Position numbers and translations under genes: made by a program. The notes under the pieces are model-generated. The model ran no database searches and was not told the DNA's origin. It saw only the letters and a program-made list of their open reading frames with translations. This document shows, one piece after another, positions 27,032-35,439 of a stretch of 64,000 nucleotides of DNA (position 1 is the first letter of the stretch; each line of letters begins with the position of its first letter). The DNA is from Tissierellales bacterium (GTDB lineage: Bacteria > Bacillota > Clostridia > Tissierellales > Sedimentibacteraceae), in the NCBI GenBank assembly GCA_018433765.1, contig JAHDQO010000001.1, forward strand, positions 496,001-560,000, in the 5' to 3' direction.

Positions 27032-27283
27032 ATGAGCAGATCCTACAAAAGAACGCCTATACTTCAAAATACTTATGGAAGTAATACTAAGAAGTGGTCT
27101 AAAAGACAGGCATCAAAGGCAGTTAGGAAATACACAAATTATATAGCAGAAGGCTCAGCATACAAAAATATATATTGTTCATGGGACATATGTGATTATA
27201 AAATACGTGAACCATGGAATGTGTATACAAAATATTATTACAAATCTAAGAAAGATTGGGCTAAATATAATTATTATAAATAA
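27032..27283 (+). CDS. Small basic Tyr/Lys-rich protein, 83 residues
   Basis: This 83-residue protein starts MSRSYKRTPILQNTYG and continues with many Lys, Arg and Tyr (KWSKRQASKAVRKYTNY, KYYYKSKKDWAKYNYYK). Short proteins beginning MSRSYKK/RTP occur widely in Firmicutes without an assigned function; the charge suggests nucleic-acid binding. An excellent GGGAGGTGAT site lies 7 bases before the ATG, but it is partly inside a hairpin and behind a leader frame. Confidence 0.7.
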   Translation: MSRSYKRTPILQNTYGSNTKKWSKRQASKAVRKYTNYIAEGSAYKNIYCSWDICDYKIREPWNVYTKYYYKSKKDWAKYNYYK

Positions 27284-27394
27284 TTTTTAGCATAGTAACA
27301 TTTTGCAAATATGATAGAGCTGCTTACTTTTTAATAAGGAAGTGGTTCTATTATATTAAGGATAAATAAATTATAGAATTTTTAAATTAATATA

Positions 27395-28105
27395 TTAAAT
27401 AGCATTACCAGTTACGGATATAAAGTTCATGTATCTGCCATTATCAGTGTTAATCATTCCTCGGTCTTCAACTGCATAGGGGTTATTAGTTGAAAGCCAA
27501 TCATTCCAAGCTTTATCAAAACATTCCATTTCTTTTATAGTGAACTTACAGAGTGAATTTTCAAATTTTGGTTTCCACCATTCTATTGAATGCCACTTTG
27601 ACAATGATTCTTCATCCCAGAAAGATTTCATTTCTTCAGGAATAGAATCATGTACTTCATATTGCATACCTGGAAAAGCAATTGCTACCCAAGCATCTTT
27701 CTTTAGCAGCGGCCTAAGTTTCTTATCAAAATAACTATCATTATTACCAAAATAGTGATAAGAATCAACACTAATAACAGCATCAAAATATCCTTCAGCA
27801 AAAGGTAAGTTTAAAGCATCCGCATGCAATGGAATAATTAAATTATTAACATTCATTTGTTTAAAACGATTTAAGTTTTCTGTGGCAGGCACCCATAAAT
27901 CTACTGCAAAAACTTGTAGATTATATTCTTTTGCTAAAAAAATAGAGGTTAGTCCTTTTCCACAGCCTAAATCCAAAATGCGCATGCCTTGTTTTAATGG
28001 ATTGTCACGTGTTAATTCTTCTAGAACTATCATTGAATTTGGTCCCATCATATTTTGTTTTAGAAAATCTACGTCGTATTTTTTGGTTCTTATATAGCTG
28101 TTCAT
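27395..28105 (-). CDS. Class I SAM-dependent methyltransferase
   Basis: A 236-residue methyltransferase. Motif I is ILDLGCGKGLTSIFLA (about residue 43), followed by the acidic end of beta-2 in VFAVDLW, motif II near LHADALNLPFAEGYFDAVIS and a post-motif SYHYFG segment. The fold resembles ubiquinone/menaquinone-type or small-molecule methyltransferases; the substrate is unknown. AGGAGG precedes the ATG on the minus strand. It stands alone, convergent with the small basic protein. Confidence 0.85.
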   Translation of the reverse strand: MNSYIRTKKYDVDFLKQNMMGPNSMIVLEELTRDNPLKQGMRILDLGCGKGLTSIFLAKEYNLQVFAVDLWVPATENLNRFKQMNVNNLIIPLHADALNLPFAEGYFDAVISVDSYHYFGNNDSYFDKKLRPLLKKDAWVAIAFPGMQYEVHDSIPEEMKSFWDEESLSKWHSIEWWKPKFENSLCKFTIKEMECFDKAWNDWLSTNNPYAVEDRGMINTDNGRYMNFISVTGNAI

Positions 28106-28549
28106 ATTATCCTCCTAATATTGATTTATTTTATAGATAATAGAAGTAACTTTTTTATACTCAAACTATTGAATCAATATGGTTCATTATTATATGAGTA
28201 AAACATATAAATCTTGATATAATTATCTAAATACCAAGTAATGTAACATAATCTTTAATTAAAGTATACTATATTTGTCAATATTTATAAAATCTACAAT
28301 AAGTTTTTTCTTTTTATAATCCTTACGATTATAGTATTTTATTTAATTATAATCATTAGAATTAAATAAAGTTTTATGACAGTAATATAATCAAATATAT
28401 TATATTATTTGCTAAAAATGGTAGTTAATTTTTATTTTGTAAAAAAAATGTAAGTTTTTGTTGTAATATATTAAATTAAATGGTAAAATAAAAAATGCAA
28501 ATGTTAATATATAACATTAAAGTAAAAATAAAACATAAGGAGTGAGTTT
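28106..28549. other. AT-rich divergent intergenic region with one palindrome
   Basis: This 444-base gap separates the divergent methyltransferase and KAS III-like genes, so it must hold two promoters. A perfect inverted repeat TATAATC (28315-28321), CTTAC, GATTATA (28327-28333) and a related ATAATCATTAGAATTA stretch some 30 bases downstream may be regulator sites. No reading frame or RNA gene was recognised. Confidence 0.4.
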
Positions 28550-29572
28550 ATGATTAGAGAAATAGTTTCAGGGGGAATTATTGGAGTTGGTACATATATA
28601 CCTGAAGAAGTAAGGACTAATGATTTTTGGGATGATATCAATATTTATAATTTACCTAAAGACAAAAAAGTAAAAATTGAAGGGATAAACGAAAGAAGGG
28701 TATATCCTAAAGACATCTTACCTTCAGATGTAGAGGTCATAGCAGGTAAAAATGCTATTGAAGATGCAGAATTATTGCCTGAGGATATAGATTTAGTTCT
28801 AGTACATTCTATGATACAGGATGAATTAGTTCCCGGAAATGCGAGCTTAGTTCAGTATAAATTAGGACTAAAGAATGCAGGCGCATGGAATATAGATACA
28901 TGTTGTTCAAGCTTTGTTACAATGGTAGCTTTAGCATCTAATTTAATTGCGATGAGGGAATTTAAAAATATACTAATTATAACTTCTGTTATACATTCAA
29001 AATTAGTAGATTATTCAGATTATCTTTCAACATATACAGGTGATGGGGCTGGTGCTGTAGTAGTAAGTCAAGTTCCTGATGATAGAGGATATATAGCATC
29101 AAGTTGTAATTCTCATGGACATTTCCATGATGCATTTACAGTAAAAGAAAGAATGCCTTATGATGAACAAGTCAGAGTTCATTTTAAAAAATCACCGAGT
29201 TTACCTTTAATGACTTCAAATTCCAAAATGATGAGAGAAGTAGGAAGAACATCTTCTGATCATATGAAGAATATATGTGAGACTGTACTTGATAAAGCTA
29301 ATTTGAAAGGACAAGATATTGATTTGTTCTTATCACATCAACCATGTCATTGGGCTCACGATGTTTGGAGAGACTCAGTAAACATTCCGTCAGAGAATTC
29401 ATATCAATCATATTCAAAATATGGTAATATGGCGTCAGCATGTATTCCAATAAATCTATATGAAGCTAGAGATTTAGGTATGCTTAAAGATGGTGACAAC
29501 TTATTAATGACATCTTCTGGTGCAGGAGTTAATCATATAGCACTAGTAACAAAATGGTACAGCAGAAAATAG
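28550..29572 (+). CDS. 3-oxoacyl-ACP synthase III (FabH)-like enzyme
   Basis: A 340-residue thiolase-fold enzyme. The catalytic Cys lies in WNIDTCCSSFVTMVALASN (about residue 120), the His in LSHQPCHWAHDVW and the Asn in SKYGNMASACIPINLY. This Cys-His-Asn triad fits KAS III and HMG-CoA-synthase-like enzymes. The ends GIIGVGTYIPEE and TSSGAGVNHIALVTKW are typical. It is isolated from fatty-acid genes, so a secondary-metabolite or signalling role is more likely than housekeeping FabH. AAGGAG supports the start. The next gene follows closely or overlaps. Confidence 0.82.
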   Translation: MIREIVSGGIIGVGTYIPEEVRTNDFWDDINIYNLPKDKKVKIEGINERRVYPKDILPSDVEVIAGKNAIEDAELLPEDIDLVLVHSMIQDELVPGNASLVQYKLGLKNAGAWNIDTCCSSFVTMVALASNLIAMREFKNILIITSVIHSKLVDYSDYLSTYTGDGAGAVVVSQVPDDRGYIASSCNSHGHFHDAFTVKERMPYDEQVRVHFKKSPSLPLMTSNSKMMREVGRTSSDHMKNICETVLDKANLKGQDIDLFLSHQPCHWAHDVWRDSVNIPSENSYQSYSKYGNMASACIPINLYEARDLGMLKDGDNLLMTSSGAGVNHIALVTKWYSRK

Positions 29573-29583
29573 GAATAATAATA

Positions 29584-29943
29584 TTGTATAATTTAAAAGT
29601 TGATAAACAAAAAAATAGATTGTTAATTATTATAAAAGACAGACTAAATGAAGTTGAACTAAGAAAATATAATAAAGAAATTATTAAGTTAATAGATGAT
29701 TTGGATTATGGGTTTACTGTTATTGCTGATTTAAGATATGCTGATAAATCGGTAATTAAAGACTATCACAGCTTTAAAACTGTGCGAGAATATGGAACTG
29801 AAAAAGGTTTAAAAGATTCAGTTGTAATACTTGATGAAGAAAAAAATAATATCATTCAAAATGAATTATGTATTAAAAATAGAAATATTGTTAAGAGCAT
29901 GAATGAAGCAGAATTGTTTCTAAAAGAAAGACATTTAGATTAA
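29584..29943 (+). CDS. Small STAS/SpoIIAA-like protein of unknown function
   Basis: About 119 residues. A longer in-frame start at 29554 overlaps the KAS III-like gene. TTG at 29584 with TAGGA 8 bases upstream puts the first beta-strand (YNLKVDKQKNRLLIIIKD) at the N-terminus. The pattern strand, helix (LRKYNKEIIKLIDDL), strand (GFTVIADLRYADKS), helix, strand (DSVVILDEEKNN), helix resembles SpoIIAA-like/STAS domains. It is probably co-transcribed with the KAS III-like gene. Function unknown. Confidence 0.55.
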   Translation: MYNLKVDKQKNRLLIIIKDRLNEVELRKYNKEIIKLIDDLDYGFTVIADLRYADKSVIKDYHSFKTVREYGTEKGLKDSVVILDEEKNNIIQNELCIKNRNIVKSMNEAELFLKERHLD

Positions 29944-29956
29944 TGAAGCTTATATA

Positions 29957-30010
29957 GAAAATTAAAGTAATAAGTCATAAAGATTTTTTTATGACTTATT
30001 CTTAATTTTC
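29957..30010. repeat. 54-bp palindromic element, copy 1
   Basis: From GAAAATTAAAG through AATAAGTCATAAA, a T-rich loop, TTTATGACTTATT to TTAATTTTC, this element is palindromic over nearly its whole length. An almost identical copy occurs at 44450-44503. It may be a bidirectional terminator or a MITE-like repeat. The two copies bracket the catabolic island. Confidence 0.8.
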
Positions 30011-30013
30011 AAT

Positions 30014-30064
30014 GGGGTCAGGCTTGACAAGTTGACAAATTAGAGATATATATTTCTCTAATTT
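30014..30064 (+). repeat. REP-like repeat, copy D, with hairpin tail
   Basis: GGGGTCAGGCTTGACAAG (30014-30031) then TTGACAAATTAGAGA. The AAATTAGAGA part (30038-30047) pairs with TCTCTAATTT (30055-30064). It abuts the 54-bp palindrome, so two different repeats stack at the left edge of the catabolic island. Confidence 0.75.
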
Positions 30065-30111
30065 GAAAATTTTTTTAATAACTCTTGACGAGAAATAAAC
30101 AATATGATATC

Positions 30112-30126
30112 GTTAACTATGTTAAC
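30112..30126 (+). promoter_or_regulatory. GTTAAC-N3-GTTAAC operator upstream of glycerate kinase
   Basis: GTTAAC-TAT-GTTAAC preceded by GATATC and, about 15 bases earlier, TTGACG (30085-30090). The arrangement matches the sites at 31491, 34800 and 35380. A lone GTTAAC also occurs at 30211-30216. The kinase start is 174 bases downstream. Confidence 0.65.
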
Positions 30127-30299
30127 AAAAAAAGATTGCAATTAATTATGTTAGTAAAAGAAACATTACTTAAAATTTATAAACAAATTACTTTACCAAT
30201 CAGATATACTGTTAACATATGAATATTATAAATAAGTAATAAACAATAATATATACTTTGTAACTAAATGATATTATTATATATAAAAAAGGTGATTTT

Positions 30300-31430
30300 A
30301 TGAATATATTAGTAGCTCCTGATTCATTTAAAGGTAGTATTACAGCAGTAGAATTTTGCGATATAGTAGAAAGTGCTGCAAAAAAAATTAATAAAGATAT
30401 TAATATAATTAAATTTCCAATGGCAGATGGAGGAGAAGGTACAGTTGATTCTTTAGTAATTAATACAAGTGGTAGATATTATGAGATAGATGTTACTGAT
30501 CCAACAGGAGAAAAAGTAAAAGCTAAATATGGAATTCTAGGGGATGGAAAAACAGCAGTAATTGAAATGGCTAGTGCATCGGGTTTACCACTAGTACCGG
30601 AAGAAAAAAGAAATCCATTCATATTAACTACTAAAGGAACAGGTGAATTAATTATAGATGCACTAAACAAAGGGTGCAGCAAAGTAATTATGGGTATAGG
30701 TGGAAGTGCAACAAATGATGGCGGAGCTGGAATGCTTCAAGAACTTGGATTTGAATTATTAAATAAAAAAGAGGAACAGATAAAACCAGGGGCAGAAGGA
30801 TTGTTAGAACTAGAAATAATAAAGACGACTAACAAAAATAAAGGTATTGCAGATTTAGAAATAATAACTGCATGCGATGTGAATAATCCTTTATTTGGGA
30901 AAAATGGTGCAGCATATGTTTATGCTTTGCAAAAAGGTGCAAAAGAACAAGAATTACAGAAATTAGATGAAGCCTTAATAAATTTTGATAGAGTAATAAA
31001 AAAAGATTTAAAAAAAGATGTATCAAATGTTCCGGGAGCAGGCGCTGCGGGAGGATTAGGAGCTGGATTAATAGGTTTTATGAATTCGAAGCTAAAGCCT
31101 GGATTTAAAATTATAAAAGATATTACTAAATTTGAAAGTACATTTGTTGATAATAAAATAGATTTAATAATTACAGGAGAAGGTCAAATAAATTATCAAT
31201 CTTTAATGGGTAAGTTGCCGGTAGAAGTGGCTAAAATAGCCAAAAAATTTAACATTCCTGTTATAGCAATTTGTGGTAGTGTTGGTGAAAGTGCAGAAAA
31301 AACAAAATTATTTATAGATGAAATTTATGAAATAAAAGAAAAAGATATGTCGGTAGAGGAATCTATTATAAAAGGTAAAGAATTATTGTATAGAAAAGCT
31401 TATAACATTATACTAAACCTATACATTTAA
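30300..31430 (+). CDS. Glycerate kinase, GarK/GlxK family
   Basis: A 376-residue kinase, with the family N-terminus ILVAPDSFKGSITAVEFC, PMADGGEGTVDSLV, VIMGIGGSATNDGGAGMLQE (the glycine-rich block), PGAGAAGGLGAGLIGF and ITGEGQINYQSLMGK. Members phosphorylate D-glycerate to 2- or 3-phosphoglycerate, the last step of glycerate/sugar-acid catabolism into glycolysis. It opens the catabolic island under a GTTAAC-type operator and is followed 136 bases later by the S9 peptidase. The dehydratase and LarA-like genes in the island could provide upstream steps. Confidence 0.93.
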   Translation: MNILVAPDSFKGSITAVEFCDIVESAAKKINKDINIIKFPMADGGEGTVDSLVINTSGRYYEIDVTDPTGEKVKAKYGILGDGKTAVIEMASASGLPLVPEEKRNPFILTTKGTGELIIDALNKGCSKVIMGIGGSATNDGGAGMLQELGFELLNKKEEQIKPGAEGLLELEIIKTTNKNKGIADLEIITACDVNNPLFGKNGAAYVYALQKGAKEQELQKLDEALINFDRVIKKDLKKDVSNVPGAGAAGGLGAGLIGFMNSKLKPGFKIIKDITKFESTFVDNKIDLIITGEGQINYQSLMGKLPVEVAKIAKKFNIPVIAICGSVGESAEKTKLFIDEIYEIKEKDMSVEESIIKGKELLYRKAYNIILNLYI

Positions 31431-31490
31431 AGTTTAAAAGGGCACTAGAAAGTTTGAAAATACTTGATTTCCAAAGGTAGATATGATATT

Positions 31491-31505
31491 GTTAACATGG
31501 TTAAC
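31491..31505 (+). promoter_or_regulatory. GTTAAC-N3-GTTAAC operator upstream of S9 peptidase
   Basis: GTTAAC-ATG-GTTAAC directly after GATATT (31485-31490, possible -10) and downstream of TTGATT (31464-31469). Same architecture as at 34800. Confidence 0.7.
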
Positions 31506-31566
31506 CATAATAATTATAATTAGAATAATTTTTATAAATAAATAATGAAAACAACAGGAGAATAAA

Positions 31567-33552
31567 ATGAAAAAATTTGAAGCTAATTCATTTTGTGAGT
31601 TTAGTTACTTGTCAAAACTTAGTGCAAATCAAAGTGGTAAAATAGCGTTTATAAAAGGTAATGGGAATGAAAAAGAAAATAAATATTTGTCTGATATTTA
31701 TTTACTTGAAGAAGACAATAACGTTAAAAGAATTACTACAAGTCAAGATGTAAAAAATTTTGAATGGCTAGATGAAAATCATATAATATATCCTTCTTTA
31801 AGAGAAGAAAGGGACATAAATCTTTTAACGCAAGGTTTTCCAAGAACAGTCTTTCAAAAGGTTTCGATTGTTGATGGAAATGAGGAAGAATTTTTAAGAT
31901 TAGATAAGTTTGTAAGTAATATATATATAATTAGTGAAAATAAATTTATTTTTACTGCTATGTATAATAAAGAGCTTGAAGACCTATTAAATTCATGTAA
32001 TAACGAGGAAGAAGTAATAAAGAAATTAAGTGAAGAAAAAAATTATATTGTATTTGATGAAATTCCTTTCTGGACCGATGGAGTAGGCGTAACAAATAAA
32101 AAGAGAAATAGAGCATACATTTATGATAATGGTAAAATAACAACATTATCAAATGAAAAAATTAATGTCTTAGATGTAAAAATTCATAAAGATTATGCTG
32201 TGTTCTTTGGTTCTGAATTTAAAGAAGACATGCAAGAGACTAAAACAACAATCTATCACGTTGATTTAAATACATTAGATGTAAAAAACATTACACACAC
32301 AGATCCATATCAACATAAAAAAATATTACCTATATCTGATACTGAAATAATTATATATGGAACAGACATGAAGCAATTTGGATATCAGCAAGATGGTGAA
32401 TTTTTATTGTATAATATAGAATCTAAAGAGGTAACAGTTCTAGATGATTCTGGAAACTATAATGTAGGTCCTGAAAGACATAGTGATTTAAAATATAAGC
32501 CACAGCCATTTAAATTTGCTTATGATGGCAACGGCATATATTTCATACAACTAGTTAACGATATTACTAAAGTAATGTATCTTAATATAAATACTAAAGA
32601 GATAAGTGAAATTAGTAATGAAAGAAACTATGTATATGAGATGGAACTAGTTAATAGTACCTTATATTTTACAGGTACAAAAGGTAAGACTGGTATTGAA
32701 ATACAAAAAATAAATAATGAAGGTAAAATAAAAGTTTTAACTGATTTTAACAAAGTATTAGAAAAATTTCAAGTTTCGCATGATCAAGAGATAACTTTTA
32801 CCAATAAAGAAGGTAATACAATATATGGTTGGGCAATTAAACCAATAGGTATTGAAGAAGGAAAGAAATATCCAACTATATTAAAAATACATGGAGGACC
32901 AAGAACTGCTTATGTTCCAAATCTTAAACATGAATGGCAGTATTGGGCATCAGAAGGTTATGGAGTTATTTATTTTAATCCAACAGGTTCATCAGGAAGA
33001 GGAAATGAATTTGGGGATATTAGAGGAAAATGGGGAACTGTAGACTTCGATGATTTAATGATGTTTGTAGATAAAACTATTGAATGCTGTCCGTGGATAG
33101 ACTCGGACAAAATGGGGATTTTTGGAGCTTCATATGGAGGATTTTTGACGAACTGGACTTTAGGACATACTAATAGATTTAAAGTTGCGATATCACAGGT
33201 AAGCATGGCAAATTTCATAACTGAATTTTCATGTGCTAGTATTGGATTCTTCATTAAAGAGGAAATAGGTGGAACTTCATGGGAGAACAATGAAATGTTA
33301 TGGAATAATTCTCCGTTAAAGTATGTTGGACAAATTAAAACACCTACTTTGTTTATACATGCAGAAGAAGATCATATGGTTCATTATACTGAAAGCATAC
33401 AAATGTTTAATGCATTGAAATTACGTGGAGTTGACACTAAAATGATATTATTTAAAAATGAAGATCATAACTTAAGTAGTGTGGGATTACCAAAACATAG
33501 AATTAGAAGATTAGAAGAAGCGAAAAAATGGTTTGATAAATACCTAAAATAA
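31567..33552 (+). CDS. S9-family (prolyl oligopeptidase/acylaminoacyl-peptidase-like) serine peptidase
   Basis: A 661-residue enzyme with an N-terminal beta-propeller (about residues 1-400) and a C-terminal alpha/beta hydrolase domain. The catalytic Ser is in IFGASYGGFLTNW (about residue 522), the Asp in HAEEDHMVHYTES and the His in FKNEDHNLS; the oxyanion block ILKIHGGPR is upstream. No signal peptide, so it should act on short peptides or acylated amino acids in the cytoplasm. It overlaps no neighbour, but the amidohydrolase follows within 12 bases, implying one operon. Confidence 0.92.
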   Translation: MKKFEANSFCEFSYLSKLSANQSGKIAFIKGNGNEKENKYLSDIYLLEEDNNVKRITTSQDVKNFEWLDENHIIYPSLREERDINLLTQGFPRTVFQKVSIVDGNEEEFLRLDKFVSNIYIISENKFIFTAMYNKELEDLLNSCNNEEEVIKKLSEEKNYIVFDEIPFWTDGVGVTNKKRNRAYIYDNGKITTLSNEKINVLDVKIHKDYAVFFGSEFKEDMQETKTTIYHVDLNTLDVKNITHTDPYQHKKILPISDTEIIIYGTDMKQFGYQQDGEFLLYNIESKEVTVLDDSGNYNVGPERHSDLKYKPQPFKFAYDGNGIYFIQLVNDITKVMYLNINTKEISEISNERNYVYEMELVNSTLYFTGTKGKTGIEIQKINNEGKIKVLTDFNKVLEKFQVSHDQEITFTNKEGNTIYGWAIKPIGIEEGKKYPTILKIHGGPRTAYVPNLKHEWQYWASEGYGVIYFNPTGSSGRGNEFGDIRGKWGTVDFDDLMMFVDKTIECCPWIDSDKMGIFGASYGGFLTNWTLGHTNRFKVAISQVSMANFITEFSCASIGFFIKEEIGGTSWENNEMLWNNSPLKYVGQIKTPTLFIHAEEDHMVHYTESIQMFNALKLRGVDTKMILFKNEDHNLSSVGLPKHRIRRLEEAKKWFDKYLK

Positions 33553-33564
33553 TTGGAGGATATT

Positions 33565-34749
33565 ATGAAAACTTGTTTTAAAAACATTAATTTAATTGAT
33601 GGAACTGGCAAAGAAGTATTAAAGAATTCATATATAATAGTTGAAGATGGTATGATTAAGGAAATAGGTACAGAGTATAGTAATAACTTTGAACAATTCC
33701 AAGTAGTTGACTTAGAAGGAAAATATGTTATGCCAGGTTTAATTGATTGTCATATGCATATTTCATTTCCGCCTGTTGCAGATATGGTATCTGCTGTAAA
33801 GTTAACACATACTATTGATCATGTAGTTAGAGCAATAAAAAATTTAGAAGCCTTACTGAAAAGTGGTGTTACATACATAAGAGGTACAGGAAGTATTGAT
33901 TATATAGATACTAAATTAAAAAAACATGTTATAAATGGAACAATTAAAGGACCAGGCATGCATTGCGCAGGCAAACTTATAACTATGACCGGAGGACATG
34001 GATATTATTTGGGTAAAGAAGCTGATGGTATTGATGGTATAAGAAAAGCAGTTAGGGACGAATTAAAAGAAGGAGTAGATTTGATAAAAATAGTTTCAAC
34101 TGGTGGAATTACTACTCCTGGAGTAGATGTAAATGCTTATCAACTTAATGTTGATGAACTTAAAGCCGCAGTCGAAGAAGCACATAAAGCAGGGAAAAAA
34201 ATATGCACTCATAGCCATGGTACTCAAGGAACTAAGAACTCTATAATAGCAGGTATAGATTGTATTGAACATGCAACTATATTAGATGATGAAGCAATTG
34301 AGATGGCAGTGAAAGCAGGAACATATTTTGTACCAACAATATCTGCTATGTATTCAATAGTAAAAAATGGGGAAGAAAAAGGAATACCTAAATACGTAGT
34401 AGATAAAGCAAAAGAAGTAATTGAGAAACAAAATATTGGTTTAAGAAAAGCTTATGAAGCAGGTGTGAAAATAGCAATGGGAACAGATTCGGGGACTCCA
34501 TTTAACATACAAGGCGAAAATAGTGCATCTGAGTTAGAATTAATGACTAGGTATGGTATGAATCCAATGGATGTAATAGTAAGCGCTACAAAAACAGCTT
34601 CTGAGTTAATAGGTATTGATAATGAGTATGGTACTTTAGAAATTGGAAAACATGCTGATTTCTTAGTTTTATCAGAAAACCCTTTAGAAAATATTAAAAC
34701 AATTCAAAAACTAGAATCTGTATATCAAAATGGTGTTTTAGTAGATTAG
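33565..34749 (+). CDS. Metal-dependent amidohydrolase (prolidase/imidazolonepropionase-like)
   Basis: A 394-residue amidohydrolase-superfamily enzyme. It has the first metal motif in VMPGLIDCHMHISFPP (HxH), a possible Lys ligand in LIKIVSTGGITTPG, His in ICTHSHGTQGT and IDCIEHAT, and Asp in IAMGTDSGTPF. These are features of the group with Xaa-Pro dipeptidases of the amidohydrolase type. With the peptidase upstream it may cut a dipeptide or cyclic amide. ATG 33565 follows GGAGGA (33555-33560); an upstream TTG overlaps the ribosome site. Confidence 0.9.
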   Translation: MKTCFKNINLIDGTGKEVLKNSYIIVEDGMIKEIGTEYSNNFEQFQVVDLEGKYVMPGLIDCHMHISFPPVADMVSAVKLTHTIDHVVRAIKNLEALLKSGVTYIRGTGSIDYIDTKLKKHVINGTIKGPGMHCAGKLITMTGGHGYYLGKEADGIDGIRKAVRDELKEGVDLIKIVSTGGITTPGVDVNAYQLNVDELKAAVEEAHKAGKKICTHSHGTQGTKNSIIAGIDCIEHATILDDEAIEMAVKAGTYFVPTISAMYSIVKNGEEKGIPKYVVDKAKEVIEKQNIGLRKAYEAGVKIAMGTDSGTPFNIQGENSASELELMTRYGMNPMDVIVSATKTASELIGIDNEYGTLEIGKHADFLVLSENPLENIKTIQKLESVYQNGVLVD

Positions 34750-34771
34750 GTAACATGACTCTTTGAAATAT

Positions 34772-34814
34772 TTGACAAATAACATTTGATTGTGATATTG
34801 TTAATTTAGTTAAC
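34772..34814 (+). promoter_or_regulatory. marR promoter with GTTAAY-N3-GTTAAC operator
   Basis: TTGACA (34772-34777), 16 bases, GATATT (34794-34799), then GTTAAT-TTA-GTTAAC (34800-34814) immediately downstream. A repressor bound here would block its own promoter. Three other promoters in the island carry the same box. Confidence 0.72.
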
Positions 34815-34829
34815 TAAAAGGAGAATAAT

Positions 34830-35279
34830 ATGATTGATTACACAAATCTACTGGATGAAGCGTTAACAAAATTCAACAATACAAATGAAAGAGCTAAAAA
34901 GAAACCTAGATATTATGGATGCGATGAATTAATTTATCAATCAGATATTCATATGATTGAAGCAATAGGTAAAAACTTAGAAGCAAATACTACAGAACTT
35001 GCTGAAATACTAGGAGTGGCAAAAAGTCTTGTATCTAGACAAACTAAAAAGTTGGAAATGAAAGGATACATTCGTAAATATCAATATCAAGATAATAAAA
35101 AAGAAATATACTATAAATTAACTGATTTAGGAAAAAAAGCATACCATGGACACGAAGAATTTCATAAAATGAGAAATAATGACGTATATAAGGACTTCGA
35201 ACGTTATAGTGAAGAACAAAAACAATTTTTAATAGAGTTTATTACTAAATATACTGAACATTTAAAACAATATATATAA
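34830..35279 (+). CDS. MarR-family transcriptional regulator
   Basis: A 149-residue winged-helix regulator. The recognition region is NTTELAEILGVAKSLVSRQT and the wing follows at KLEMKGYIRKYQYQDNKKEI, then YYKLTDLGKKAYHGHEEFH, the standard MarR layout. Helical ends suggest a dimer. The gene has a palindromic GTTAAC-type box right on its promoter, and the same box precedes glycerate kinase, the S9 peptidase operon and the ATC-hydrolase-like gene. It is therefore the best candidate for the island's repressor, inferred from site sharing. Confidence 0.9.
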   Translation: MIDYTNLLDEALTKFNNTNERAKKKPRYYGCDELIYQSDIHMIEAIGKNLEANTTELAEILGVAKSLVSRQTKKLEMKGYIRKYQYQDNKKEIYYKLTDLGKKAYHGHEEFHKMRNNDVYKDFERYSEEQKQFLIEFITKYTEHLKQYI

Positions 35280-35379
35280 ATAAAAAAGAATAGATTAGTT
35301 AATGAGGTAAGCAAAAATCTTAATGAAACAACTGCATAAATATGCCAAATAGTTAATGTATTATAATTTATGCCTTATT

Positions 35380-35394
35380 GTTAACAAAGTTAAC
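35380..35394 (+). promoter_or_regulatory. GTTAAC-N3-GTTAAC operator upstream of ATC-hydrolase-like gene
   Basis: GTTAAC-AAA-GTTAAC, 46 bases before the GTG start. TATAAT at 35362-35367 lies just upstream and may be the -10 box. Confidence 0.7.
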
Positions 35395-35439
35395 AAAAAT
35401 ATTATCAACTAGATATGTTTAATTTTTAAGGAGGTTAAA

